A DNA stretch of 64,000 nt from Siphonodentalium dalli (GCA_032622095.1 CP136066.1:103253319-103317318), one strand, 5' to 3'; shown: positions 33,540 through 44,806, counted from the stretch's first letter. A program made the numbers and translations. The notes: generated from the letters alone by a model not told the origin.

Positions 33540-34741
33540 AGCTTGTTATTGTTTGTGGCTAACACTGAACATTGCAATCTATACCGTGCATTCTTAAGCT
33601 TTGTTTACACGTCTCATAGGCCTATTCAATCTGTCCAAGCACTACATGAACTGGGACTTAATGATGGTTTATATGATCAAGTCCTGCTGTACAAATGTTT
33701 GCTATGTTATTAACTTATTAGATGATTTGAGATGATTCCCAGTGTCCCAGGGAATGTAGAATCAGGGGATGGGGTGGGGTGTGGAGAGGCCCGGAATTTT
33801 AAAGCTTTGTTTACACGCCTCAAAGGCCTAATCAGTCTGTTAATGCATTTCATGTAGTCTTATCACACACTGCATGAACTGGAACTTAATGATGGTTTAT
33901 ATGATCAAGTCCTCCTTTAGAAATGTTTGCTATGTTATTAACTTATTAGATGATTTGAGGTGGTTCCCAGTGTAGCATCAGAGGATGGGGTGGGGTGTGG
34001 AGAGGCCCAGATTTAAAAACTTTTTTTACACGCATCATAGGCCTATCCAAGCTGTCCATGCACCACCTGAACTGGGACTTAATTAAAAATGGTTAGTCCT
34101 GTAACATATTAGCTATGTTATTAACTTATTAGATGATTTGTGCCAACTTCCAGGTGTATAGCATCCTGGAGTTGAGGGGGGAAAAGGGGTGTTCGCGCTG
34201 GACTGAAAAATCTTTTGGCCAATAGTGCGGCCAAATGAAAATTTTATTGGCCAAATTAAAAAAGACTTTGGCCAAAATTAAATCCTCATTTTCTGGGCAG
34301 TTCACAATTGAAATTCAAATGAAATTTACAAACATGAAACTAACATTCTATATAATTATAATAAATAAATCCGCTTAACCAAGTGCAATAACTCTTTGTC
34401 GCTGACACCGTGGTCGCCAACTAATAAAGTAATGAGCTGTTCGAAAAAAATTAGCCGACAGCGCGAACACTGGTGTATATATCAAACTCCGAAATTCTTA
34501 AGTATTGTTTGCACATCACATAGGTCTATTCAATCTATTTTATATGAACAACTCCTCCGGTAACATGTTTACTATGTTATTAACTTATTAGATGGTTTGA
34601 AGTGGCTCCCAGTATTAACGTACTACGTCAGTGGGGGAGTGGAGAGGCCCGGAATTCTAAAGCTTTGTTTACACATCTCACAGAGCTATTCAGTGTTAAT
34701 GCATTTCACCTAGTCTGTTCACGCAACGCATGAACTGGGAC
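33540..34741 (+). repeat. About 200-bp tandem array of five units, interrupted by a hAT-like element
   Basis: aagctttgtttacacg-type blocks occur at about 33601, 33808, 34022, 34505 and 34665. Associated blocks are catgaactgggacttaatga, gctatgttattaacttatta, gatggggtggggtgtggaga and ggcccggaatt. Units vary in length by indels. Subtracting the 286-bp insertion in unit three restores normal spacing. Confidence 0.85.
34187..34472. mobile_element. hAT-like MITE (286 bp) inside the tandem array
   Basis: Right end read inward is CAGTGTTCGCGCTGTCGGCT; the left end is GGGTGTTCGCGCTGGACT, an inverted match with a damaged first few bases. The inside has repeated ttggcca motifs. No target duplication is visible, so the left edge may have been altered. 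Confidence 0.65.
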
Positions 34742-35088
34742 TTAAAGTGATGTGAAACACCCTGATAGGTTGATCAAATAGAAATTGAGAGCAATCTTGC
34801 TCAAAGTAGTTATTTTTACAAATATTAAATCCAAATTGATAACACTGTCATTCTTATATATTATTTAAATGTCTTAAATGACTTTCAATGGCGAAATAAT
34901 TTGTGTTAGTTTATCGCCAATTGTCGTGTCCCAAAACGAGAAGTAAATATTTACAGTTGAGAGTAGTTCAGACTATTTTTTCTATGCAGTGGTATGGTCG
35001 ATTTCTTCAAAATTTTGGGGGATGTTAGTAGAATGCCACATTCCCCCATGTTAGCATAGTATCTGAGTACTAACTTATCAGTTTCACG
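34742..35088 (-). mobile_element. T4-d element, reversed, end replaced by T4-b
   Basis: TTAAAGTGATGTGAAACACC through tcaaatagaaattgaga, cgtcccaaaacgag-like and gttagtagaatgccacattc to cagtttcacgca. The last about 28 bp of the family are replaced by T4-b sequence. Confidence 0.8.
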
Positions 35089-35284
35089 CAATTATTCATC
35101 TGGAGGGATGCTCAGAAAGTATAAGCGGACAACAGACAGACAAACAGATAATGCCAGTGCAGAAGAATTGCCATTCATTAGTAAAAGTTCAAATAATAAG
35201 TTCAACAAAACAGCCTGTTTATTGAAGTTAATAACTGAACATTTCCTAAGGGAACTACTCGTCGATGAGTATTTAGTAATGAAA
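35089..35284 (+). mobile_element. T4-b MITE, 5'-truncated, fused to T4-d
   Basis: attattcatctggagggatg, aacagacagacaaacagata, aataataagttcaacaaaac, ctgaacatttcctaagggaa, gatgagtatttagtaatgaa. No TTAA at either end. Confidence 0.75.
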
Positions 35285-35594
35285 ACATCCACACAAATGA
35301 AGATCAGACCATTGCAAAAAATATTATTCCTGCCAAAAGCATACGTGGACTGCAATAATTGTAAAACTACAGGTATGGTAATAGTCAACCATCTCCATGT
35401 TAGAAAGAGATCTGGACAGGAAGGGAATTTACCTTCAATGGTAACCATTTTATTATAGAATAGAAGGGAAATAATTTTCAAATTAGCAATATGGTATTTG
35501 TTTCCCACGAGTGACATTGAATTTTATGTTAATTTATTTCCTACAGTTTCGATGGTTTAGAGGGACAGCAATTGTTTGTTAATTTTTCTTCAAA

Positions 35595-36024
35595 CGTACT
35601 CAATCCGATCAGACAGTCCCAATGTCATCAAGTTATAACAACAACATTTCTTCAAAATACGCTTTTAGTTAACAGAATCAATTAAAAAATATACAACAAA
35701 CAATGCTGACCGCTGTCAACTATGGTATAAAAATTCCCAAAACGTGTTATTTATCAACATGTTGTTCAATGAAATATGGCTGTATTATCACCTGAGTATC
35801 ACAAAATTTGGCAATTCGCAATTTTGTCTGAGACCATCGGTTTGCCGGCTCTTTTCTGGGCCACAAATAATTATACATTTCGAGAAATGACAAATTTAAA
35901 AAATCGAGATCTGATCACTCTGAGCTTTGATGGGTGGGTTCCTCGACTCGAATAAAATATTTTCACCCATGAAGCCAAAGAAATAGTCATTTGGGAGCGT
36001 TAATTCGGATTATACATCTTTAAC
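35595..36024 (-). mobile_element. T4-c element (430 bp), reversed
   Basis: cgtactcaatccgatcagac at the left and taattcggattatacatctt-TTAA at the right. Internal blocks match the 45026 copy in reverse (acgtgttatttatcaacatg, gagatctgatcactctgagc, ggttcctcgactcgaataaa). Confidence 0.8.
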
Positions 36025-36426
36025 ATAATGACATTATTAAAGTATTTTTTTTATTATTATTTATACAGTATGTGGTTTTAGTTTTAAAGATAATGTATCT
36101 CTTCTGGCGGACACAATTACAACATAGTTTTTCAAGACTACAAATAGCATTTTTGTGAATAAACTATAGATAAAACTAAAGTTTGTGTACATTATTTGTC
36201 AATACACCATGTGTAATTTGCGGTGAAATCTGTTAGTTGAAACAAAATTTGCCATGATTGAAGGTGCAAACAAGATCAAGTCCTCTCCCTCTTATTATGT
36301 TCCAGGTAAGCTCTGAATGTTTCTGCGAGATCGCCTGAAGTTTCTGTTCAAAAAATAATCCATAAAACTGTCCCACAAGGTTGTATGTATTATACCAGAA
36401 ATATTTTAAATAAAATTGATTTTAAT
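36025..36426. other. Gene-free stretch, nothing recognised
   Basis: AT-rich, no match to other parts of the window. Confidence 0.5.
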
Positions 36427-36620
36427 TTAACCCTTTCAGTGCCAAGTCCGATTTTTGTATCAACCCATATTTCCTTGATCATTTTTCAAATTTATTGATT
36501 ATAATAATGTGATACATTGATGGAAAGAGCTCTAAGACATTATTATAATGAATAAATTTGAAAAATGATCAAGGAAATATGGGTTGATACAAAAATCGGA
36601 CTTGGCACTGAAAGGGTTAA
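36427..36620. mobile_element. T4-e MITE that is almost all inverted repeat (194 bp, about 85-bp arms)
   Basis: TTAACCCTTTCAGTGCCAAG ... CTTGGCACTGAAAGGGTTAA. The arms continue inward through ccgatttttgtatcaaccca and ttccttgatcatttttcaaa with at most a few mismatches, leaving a loop of about 25 nt. Transcribed, it would be a long, nearly perfect hairpin. Confidence 0.93.
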
Positions 36621-36627
36621 TAATTAA

Positions 36628-36696
36628 ATAATTTACATACCGGAATCTTAATAATTTACACTCCGGAATCTTAATAATTTACACTCTGGAATCTAT
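36628..36696 (+). repeat. Three-unit tandem repeat (23 bp)
   Basis: aataatttaca-accggaatctt units at 36628, 36651 and 36674 with one or two changes, immediately next to the T4-e MITE. Confidence 0.9.
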
Positions 36697-36838
36697 CTAA
36701 AACTTGTAAGGAAGAGATACACAATCTTTGTATGTCACATTTCGTATTCAACGTTGTTTTCAGCAGAACACAAATCTGTGCTAAATTAAATTCTGTAAGT
36801 TGTAGTTCTAACTGAAGTCTGGAACACTGGATACATCT

Positions 36839-37281
36839 TTAACCATTTCTGTATTAAATGGATTCTCCCATTCAGTTATAAATGTATACGTTAGACTGGT
36901 CTATTATTCATCTGGATGGGTCTTAAGTAAATATAAACAGACAACATATAGGTGTCAAGTGAAGAGACAATATAAGTACAAAAATTTTGATTAATCGTTT
37001 CCATACTAAATAGATTTTCCCATTTACTTATAAAAATATACATCGGAATGGTCTATTTTCATTTGAAGGGGTGTTCAGGTAATAAAAGCAGATGATAGAC
37101 AAGAAAACAGTTAATACAATATAGCAGAATGATCCATATTCATTGGTGGCAAATGTATATATATTTAATATAGAAAGGGTTAATTGGGGAAATGTTTAGA
37201 TAATAAGTTGAACTTATTATCTGAACATTTCCTAAGGGAACTATTCACGAGTCAATAAGTATTTATTAGAGAAAGGGTTAA
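36839..37281 (+). mobile_element. T4-b MITE, full length, interrupted by another T4-b
   Basis: TTAACCATTTCTGTATTAAA at the left, gagaaagggTTAA at the right. The outer copy stops at aaaattttga and resumes at ttggggaaatgtttagataa after the inner element. Confidence 0.85.
36991..37183 (+). mobile_element. T4-b MITE nested in T4-b at a TTAA
   Basis: TTAATCGTTTCCATACTAAA ... tatagaaagggTTAA, same orientation as the outer copy. Outside the two TTAAs the host reads continuously (…attttga | ttggggaaatg…). The inner copy is internally shortened. Confidence 0.85.
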
Positions 37282-37725
37282 GTATTAGACGGAATTGTGT
37301 GCAGTTTGTTCTGACAGGGCTGTACAGAGATTAGCTATCGGGACAGTGGATACTTCTGGCTTCACACTGTCCGTCCGATGACTTATAGTAAAACTATAGT
37401 CTGCCAACTGAGATTTACGAACTCACTCCGTAATGCTGACCGGTCTCAGATACAGATTAAAAACTTGGACATGGATACGGAGCAGAATTAAGGGTTGGAT
37501 CCGCATTGCGACTGCCACTGCCGACCAATTATCTGCCTTATTGATTCTGTCCGAATATAAGTAATAGTGTTCATTAGTTCTCATCTATCAAGATGGGCAC
37601 GACCAACTTCAGTGCTTGGGTTCTCAGCTGAGGTGCTAGCCCGAATCAGAAGCATTCATAGTTAATTGCAAGATATCTTGTCGACGTTGATTGTATATCT
37701 ATCAAGATGGGTCTAGTCAGAAACA
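37282..37725. other. Gene-free stretch
   Basis: atctatcaagatgggnc appears twice (about 37586 and 37696), suggesting a degraded 110-bp duplication. Nothing else recognised. Confidence 0.5.
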
Positions 37726-37902
37726 TACGGTAATGTCCTAAATAATCGACCCCTAAACCACAGCAAAATTATGGGATATTTTTCAGGATTTAGTCGAGAG
37801 CTTTCCGATGAATGGCAACATGCCATATTTCCGACTAAATCCTGAAAAATTTCCCATAATTCTGCTGTGGTTAAAGGGTCATATACTTAGGGCATTATTT
37901 TA
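37726..37902. mobile_element. Pal-200, diverged, internally deleted
   Basis: TACGGTAATGTCCTAAATAA ... TTAGGGCATTATTTTA. The left arm skips from ttcaggatttagtcg to gagctttcc. Confidence 0.82.
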
Positions 37903-39240
37903 GTTTGGGGTCTTATCCGAGATGCAAATTCAGGGGCATGCCTTTTGATTGGTGTAATTTATGCGAATCAGGATGAACTGAAGACATGACCTACCGGGAT
38001 GATGATCATTTGGCTCGGTATGAGGAAATTTGAAATTTAGAACCAAAAAATTTAAATCCTTACATATGGTTTCCGAAAATGAAGTGATATAAAGGCAGAA
38101 TGAATTCAGTGGTTACTATAATTGTAATTCAAGTGAATATTTGTCACTGAAACAGGCATTCTGATTGGCCGAGAGCTGCTAACTTTAGTTTTTTATTCAC
38201 CAGCCACTTATTAAAGCTTGCACAAATCTTGATAGGAGCACGGAGTCATTGAACTTGCAAAAAATATAGGTCATCGCGGGGCCAGGAGTCACGTAATCAA
38301 GACTTATCGAGTCAACTGGAACGTTGTTTTCTATGGACAAGGTTAACAGGATGTTGTTCTGGTGCTGTTACGAGATACCACATGGAACGTATCAATAGAT
38401 TTTATCAACGAAAAAAGGTTATCTCATGTCAATGCATGTCATGTCGATAAAAAGGGCTTTTCATGCATGCCAGCTCGTTCACAACCTGTTTTCATGCTCG
38501 AATTCCCAATTATCCAACTCAACAGAGTATGTTTATCTCCTAAACATTTATGTTTATCTCCTAAACATTTAATAGTATGCAATGGCAAAAAATTAGTTCC
38601 TATTATTATTTGGGCATAATTCCATTTTTGGGCACATTATTTACCGCATGAATTTGGCAAAATATAACAGCCTGTTTAAGGGTCTTGTCAGAATTAAATT
38701 GGAATTATTAATCTCAATTTAAAATGGTTCATTGCTGCTTGGTGTGTTAATTGTATATTGCATAAGTACATTTATTCGTGGTGGTTTTCCTGAAAACCAC
38801 CATGTAAAGTGTTTGTCAACAAAAGTTTTGCAATTAAACTATTGCAGTTACCTCCTTTGAATATACAATGTCGAAAATAAATTTTAACTTTATTTTAACC
38901 TGCTTTGATGAGGCAACTTTTCATTTTGTAATTGGCGGTTTGAGCAGGTTTGAGTGTTAGTTTTATATGGTGTATGTGTAGATTAATTAGGTGTTGACCT
39001 CAGTAAATAAATGCCATCCACACTGATTGCTTTGAGAAACAAGTACATTCACCTAGCTTATGTTGGCTTATGTAATAAAATCATGTTGTTAGCTTTTTTC
39101 GACAGTAGCTAGCAACAAAAGCTTAATCACGCGATGGTTTAATTACGTCTGCAGTCCGGATGCGCAATTTCAGATGACAGGCAGAGGTGGCTACACTGCT
39201 GTTACTCAGATTGCTATTATTGGGAGTATACATGTACATG
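37903..39240. other. Gene-free stretch with small repeats
   Basis: Includes a small palindrome ggtggttttcctgaaaaccacc at about 38780..38801. ORF 38362..38619 is not recognisable and spans the 21-bp duplication. No exon was recognised. Confidence 0.5.
38530..38571 (+). repeat. Exact 21-bp tandem duplication
   Basis: tgtttatctcctaaacattt-a occurs twice, back to back. Confidence 0.95.
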
Positions 39241-39391
39241 TACAGTAATGCCCTAAATAATCGACATCTTTACCTCGGCAGAATTATGGGTAACTTTTCA
39301 GGATTTAGTTGTTGCCATTCATCGGAAAGCTCTCAGTGTTACCCATAATTCTGCTGTGGTTAAGGAGTCCATTATCTAGGGCATTACTGTA
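39241..39391. mobile_element. Pal-200, internally deleted (151 bp)
   Basis: TACAGTAATGCCCTAAATAA ... ATCTAGGGCATTACTGTA. The right arm lacks the aacaagccatatttccgac part. A tacatgtacatgtaca run precedes it. Confidence 0.9.
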
Positions 39392-39603
39392 GGTAACAAT
39401 TAGTAGTGGCGGGCCCACAAATTTTCAAACAAAGAAAAAGTGATTAGTTGCTGAACCACAAAAAAATTGATACCAACATATTTAAAGCCATATCAATTAT
39501 GTTGGTACTCAGCAAAAACAATTTTGAATTCTTATGAAGTTATGTGAGATAAGACTTGTACACTTCAATTTAGAAGTGTTCACTGTTAATTGCAAGATAT
39601 TCT

Positions 39604-41048
39604 TTAACTCTTTCGCTGCCACCCGCCACCACAGACGTACCCCCCAGTGCCACGCATCCTGTACATATATCCATGTATTTCAGGTATATATGGGTAATAC
39701 ATTATATCTCAGCAGTTTCTAATATAATTAGTTGAAACTTCACATGTATATAGACATAGGTATACCCTGTCGAATGCCACCGTGGACACGCCCACCAAGG
39801 TCACGTGACATTGGCGGCCATCTTGGATTAGTGGCTATTTGCCTGTATATTTACATTTTGTGTGGGTATGAATGGGTGTGTTGTTTGTTTTCTAATTTTC
39901 AACCCAATTATACGATGTCCAACAGTAAGGTACACAGGAGCTTCCTATATGAACCCACTTTGGACATAAAATAGATCACGTGACCTTGGCGTCCATTTTG
40001 GATTTATGCAAGTTGCCACCTATTTGTAGCAAAATGGGATACAATGGCGCACTTTGTTGAGTTCGTGCTTTTGTTGCTTGAATATTCCCTGATAGGTACA
40101 ATTCCAAATATAGATATATATATATAACCATACCCATATGTATATATACCTGCAGGGGGACATATGACCCTGCTCCGCCCCTTATAAGTCACGTGATCTT
40201 GGCGGCCATCTTGAATTTCAGGAAAATTGGGTTTTACGATGATTTAGGTGAATTATATGGGTCACGCGGGCGTACGCATGGTCAACTCACCAGCATAATT
40301 GATTTACTTGCCTGTTATCACCACTGGAAAACGATACAATAGACAAGGGTTGTTCAAAACCAGTAAAGGTGTATTATAAATAATAGGTATAAGTATATTA
40401 TGCGCCGCAGGCTACCCTCGATCATTAGAGTATAGAGGTTAGTTACCCACCCGCCACCCTATCCCGCCACCCATAGTATCTTATGCGCCGCAGGGGCCCC
40501 TATAGAGGCTACTACCCACATAAATAATAGGTATAATTATCTTATGCGCCGCAGGTGCCCCTCGATCATTAGAGTATAAAGGTTAGTCACCCACCCACCA
40601 CCCCATCCCGCCACCGATAGTACCTTATGCGCCGCAGGCGCCCCTATAGAGGCTACTGCCCACATAAATTATAGGTATAAGTATCTTATGCGCCGCAGGC
40701 GCCCCTCGATCATTAGAGTATAGAGGTAATAACAATAACTTCTTCAGTCCTGAGTCTTTTGCGAGCAGCCATTTTCGACTGATAACCACGTGCTAACAAC
40801 AATGACGCAATATTCCGGCTCTGACTGTACTCCCATAACGTCAGAAATAGCATGACCTTGAGGACATTGTCGCTTTAAATTGTTCGCGCGCAACAGTACT
40901 ACAGATAAATACTTGTACACTGTCAAACATGCCGGAAAGAATAGAGTTATATCCCGTACATTAGACTACATACCAAATTCGCAAAAATGCGCGATTGGCA
41001 GTGTCTCCGAAGTTCGCATTTATGCGCGTTTGGCAGCGAAAGAGTTAA
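39604..41048. mobile_element. T4-f element (1445 bp) with TTAA ends
   Basis: TTAACTCTTTCGCTGCCA and TGGCAGCGAAAGAGTTAA form a perfect 18-bp TIR including TTAA. Inside, cacgtgac-ttggcggccat-ttgga blocks occur three times (about 39802, 39976, 40187), then a 144-bp tandem array. Near the right end is a second aaatgcgcg-ttggcag pair (about 40985 and 41022). No protein recognised. The terminal motif resembles T4-e (CTCTTTC), suggesting kinship. Confidence 0.88.
40380..40735 (+). repeat. 144-bp tandem repeat in T4-f
   Basis: cgatcattagagtata occurs at 40419, 40563 and 40707. Each unit has two cttatgcgccgcagg boxes (boxes at about 40399, 40481, 40541, 40626, 40687) and an acccacccgccacccatcccgcc-like stretch. 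Confidence 0.92.
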
Positions 41049-41269
41049 GGAGGGCTTGGTCAATTATAGTCATTGCCAGGTCAACTAAGGCCTATATACA
41101 TGTATATTCCCCCAAATTCACAATTGAGAAACAATATACCCATAATCTGAAAATGTGCCATAAATAAAACCTGGAAGGAGTTAGTTCCTCATTTATTTCT
41201 GTCTTGTCAGTCTCTTTAAAGATGGTCTATCGCTTCCTATAACGTTTTATATAGTTTTCTGGGTATCTA

Positions 41270-42080
41270 TCTATACTAATAAAACTCATTTATGATTGTT
41301 TGTTCGTATGTTTGTTTGTCCGTTTATAGGCGACCATACGGCTCAACCATCGGAGCTGAAAATTTGAATGTAAGGGTAATTTGACCCGGGGAGCATTATT
41401 GGATAGGTTCTGTTCACCTCAGATGTCTTAAAAGAGCACTAATAATTTTTTATATATATTTTGGATCATCCGAGCTGAATTTTTTTACATATGGGTAATT
41501 TGACCTGGGGGAATCTTATTAGATATGTCCCGTTGATCGCAGATGTCTTAAAATGGCACAAATGATTAATTTAACAAATAATTAAATATATACCCAAGAT
41601 GGTTGCAATCTGGTTGAAAAGCGGGGATGAAAATTGACACACAGAGTGTCATGAGATAGATGATGTTGACTTAAAGGGACAACTATGAGCAATAAAGAGC
41701 ATTTCTTAACAGTTATACTGTACGACCTCAGATGACTTAAAGGGGGACTAATAAATTATATGATCAATAAATAGCGTTTATTATCAGCCCAGACAATATG
41801 TGGGAAAACTGGTGCACAAACTTAAATGATGAGGGAATGTCACGGTATAGGTACTGTTGGCACTAATAATTAGCATTAAGAGCATTTATTATCAACTTAA
41901 AAGATAAATGTAACTTTATCCCGAGAGTCGTGCAATAGGTGTTGTGATCATAACAATGTGTGGGGTCCTAATGACGTACGTCGCTTACAGATGACTGATA
42001 ATTATTTATAATAACTTGCAGGGCCACTAATCAATTACGCATTCTTCACCCGAGCAACATACGCCGCGTACCCCTGCTAG
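41270..42080 (+). mobile_element. Non-autonomous Helitron (811 bp)
   Basis: The 5' end TCTATACTAATAAAACTC and the 3' end CCCCTGCTAG, with a small tacgc-c-gcgta hairpin (42060..42070) just upstream, match the Helitron pattern (5' TC, 3' hairpin then CTRR). The insertion lies between an A (41269) and a T (42081), as expected for Helitrons, and there is no target duplication. gggtaatttgacc-gggg-a-cttatt and cagatgtcttaaa blocks are repeated inside (about 41375 and 41494). No Rep/helicase coding sequence. Confidence 0.88.
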
Positions 42081-42412
42081 TAATATAATAAATATTAATT
42101 TTTAAGACCCTTGCCAGGAAATGATTCTATCAATTAATATTATTACCACTTTATAGGACGTTCTCTAGGCCATTGATAATGTTTTTCGGGGCGTTCCAAA
42201 TAGCGTATTGTTACCAAAACACCGGGCCGCGGGCCGATAATGAAAAGCTGACCGGAAGTTAGATCTCGTTTATTATCACGCGAGTTACGTCGCTTCAACA
42301 TCAGACTTACCGTGTTTATTCACAATAATGGGAAAATGTACCATATTTTACTCACACTGTAGTGGTTTTATGATTGGAAATCACGCTATATGGTTGAATT
42401 GTTGTCTCAATT
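42081..42412. other. Gene-free stretch between Helitron and hAT element
   Basis: Nothing recognised; higher CG content around 42220..42300 than in the surroundings. Confidence 0.5.
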
Positions 42413-42420
42413 GTAAATAT

Positions 42421-43736
42421 TAGTGATGTAACGATACGGGGGTTATCGGTAAAAGCCGATAGCCGATATTTTCAGTAGAATTATCGGCCGATCCGATACA
42501 GATACCGATAAGTCTTGTACATGAACAAAACTCCATATCAATTTGTCTTTTAAATTGCAAAGTATTGTCAGCAAATAACCGATAACCTGGTCGCAAAAAA
42601 GTTAAGTTTACGTTCCCCAAAAACCCTGGCAAAATGATTTAATATTTCGTTGCACTCAAAAGATTTCCTCAATATTTGTTTGATTCCGTTACTGTGCTTT
42701 ACGGAATCAGTCCATAATCCATTTGAGTCAATGACTCAATTTCAATTTGCCAAACTTAATCTTTTTCAGAAGTTGAACTTGCATTTAATAACACCTGCAA
42801 TGTTGCAATTGTTGACATTTTCTCTGCCCATGACAGCAGATACAAATCACGCCCATAGAGCACTCTGATTGGTTCGGATGGTTCCATCAAACAAGTTAGT
42901 CACCGCCTCCATTCTTCAGTCATCGTATACCAAATCAAATCTTGAATCAAAAGCACTTTAAACACACACACTTAAATGTTTCTATATATTGAGGAATAGC
43001 GAGTCACAACTGCGGCGACTTTAATGCAAACTGGTCAAGTGTGACTCGTCTATTTATAAACACTGTGATTTTTAGTTCACTGTGTCATCTGTCAACACGT
43101 GGCATATTAGTGATTCCTACTCGAACACATAAAATGCATGCAAATAATCATTTGATCTTGCCGCCCGGTACCCGCCTTGGGAAGATAATAACAATGTGAC
43201 AACTTACTGTCGCACGTGGCATGGAATTAATTCCACACCCCCATGAATACATCACTAAATGATACCGGTACATTAGTCTGATTCAGTCATAGGAAGATTC
43301 CATTCTCACGCTAATGCCAGGGGTGTCAGTTATTCACTTTCAACATGTGCTACTCGGCACTCGCAAGTAATTTTAATTATATACAGTTTATGTTTTAACT
43401 TTAATTATTAAGCGTACGGAACTACGTTACCTTTTGAAATGTTTATTTGGGTCATGAGTGTAACAGCAGTCTCATGTCGATGGTGTCATCATGGTATATC
43501 ACCGTATGTGATGGAGGGCTGACCCGTGGGTAAAATAGTCGCTATTTTTTCTGGAAATTCCCGTCATTTATTTAATATTAAAGTTGGAATTGGTATAACA
43601 ACGTTCACAAAGGACGCTACATGTAATGGTTGACGATATCGGTCGGAAGACTAAATTTTGCCGATACCGATATCTTGCCGATACCACATATATCGGCCCG
43701 ATCCGATAGCCGATACCGATAATCGGTACATCACTA
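42421..43736. mobile_element. hAT-like non-autonomous element (1316 bp) with perfect 8-bp duplication
   Basis: GTAAATAT is found directly outside both ends (42413..42420, 43737..43744). Termini: TAGTGATGTAACGATACGGG and, inward from the right, TAGTGATGTACCGATTATCG. Subterminal regions are rich in repeated tatcgg/ccgata motifs on both sides (about 90 bp left, 110 bp right), the usual transposase-binding layout of hAT elements. No ORF over 72 residues, so no transposase. Confidence 0.93.
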
Positions 43737-43744
43737 GTAAATAT

Positions 43745-43885
43745 GTATAAATAACTTTAGCTGTCAAACTCTCATCGTTTGTCACTCGTTTTCAATGCTG
43801 TTTTTTTTTATATGTTCTTGGAAATATCTTTCTCTTAATCTACTTCATATTCTTCTGGGTCAAATGTCCAAATATGTGGTAATAA
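43745..43885. other. Unrecognised spacer
   Basis: Short AT-rich spacer between the hAT duplication and the next foldback. Confidence 0.5.
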
Positions 43886-44030
43886 TAGTAATAACATGAT
43901 CGTATCAGGCATTATGGTTTATTAACGGCCCTCGACTTTGTCTCGGGCCGCTAATATGCCCTTGGGCTGTTAATCATTCCTGCCGGGCTGTTAATAAACC
44001 ATAACGCCCTCAAAAATCATGTTATTGTTA
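43886..44030. mobile_element. 145-bp foldback MITE
   Basis: tagtaataacatgat ... atcatgttattgttac outside, and attatggtttattaacggcc against gggctgttaataaaccataa inside, with a few bulges. The centre is ccctcgactttgtctcgggc. Confidence 0.8.
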
Positions 44031-44430
44031 CATTGATTTTATTTCGAGTTTTCTGGTATATAACATATATGTTCAATTTGGGACATTTTATGGCTCGCGG
44101 AGCGTAGCAAGCAGGAGAATTCTATCTGTATCTGAGATCACCTGAACGTCTCATCAGTAATGAAAAAAATGTCCCAATTGATTATCGCATTACGGTATAT
44201 AAGAAAATATCGATATAAAATTGATATTAATTGATAGAAGAGTTTCCGGACAGGTGCCTTTGACTCATATTTATTATTTTATAGCCCGGACATTGTATAA
44301 AACGTAATTAGGAAGAGTTAATCAACCTTTAAGAACTTGACATCTTATCGCATTTAAATCTCTAGAATTCCTATTTTTTAGTATTTTTATTTCGGAAAAA
44401 GGACTAACATGCTTCTTGAATTTTATGTGC
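44031..44430. other. Gene-free stretch, nothing recognised
   Basis: No match elsewhere in the window. A tggctcgcggagcgtagcaa block at about 44092 is locally GC-rich. Confidence 0.5.
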
Positions 44431-44806
44431 AGGCCTCAAAATATGGTGCTGGACATTTGCAGAATGAGGTCCCCCAGAGGGTGAGTTTAGTGATGCTACC
44501 ACACACAGTGGGTTAGCATCACAAAATTCACCCTCTGGGGACCTCATTATGCTTATGCCTCATCTTCTCTAGAAAGTATTTTTATTATCAAATTAACAAG
44601 TTTTATAGTTTCTATATAGAAAGTTTCTTTTTCTTTTTAAGTTTAGTTTCTCTGTATCCCCAAACAATGCATAATTAAGGTGCCCAATGTGTGCACATCA
44701 CCATCTTCACCAACTGGGAACTTAAATATATGTCTGGTCTCCCCATCGCAGATGAGGTCATGCAGAATGAGGTCCCAAGAAGGTGAATTTGGTGATGCGG
44801 AGGCCT
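44431..44806. mobile_element. M11 element, right end deleted
   Basis: Left end AGGCCTCAAAATATGGTGCT then the gcagaatgaggtcccccaga hairpin and middle blocks. The right hairpin is cut to gcagaatgaggtcccaagaa...gtgatgcggaggcct. Same end type as the copy ending at 12135. Confidence 0.82.

Noticed and set aside
35092-35517. 141-residue minus-strand ORF
   Set aside because: It is read through T4-d/T4-b repeat sequence, and its overlap with a plus-strand ORF of similar length shows low stop density, not coding.
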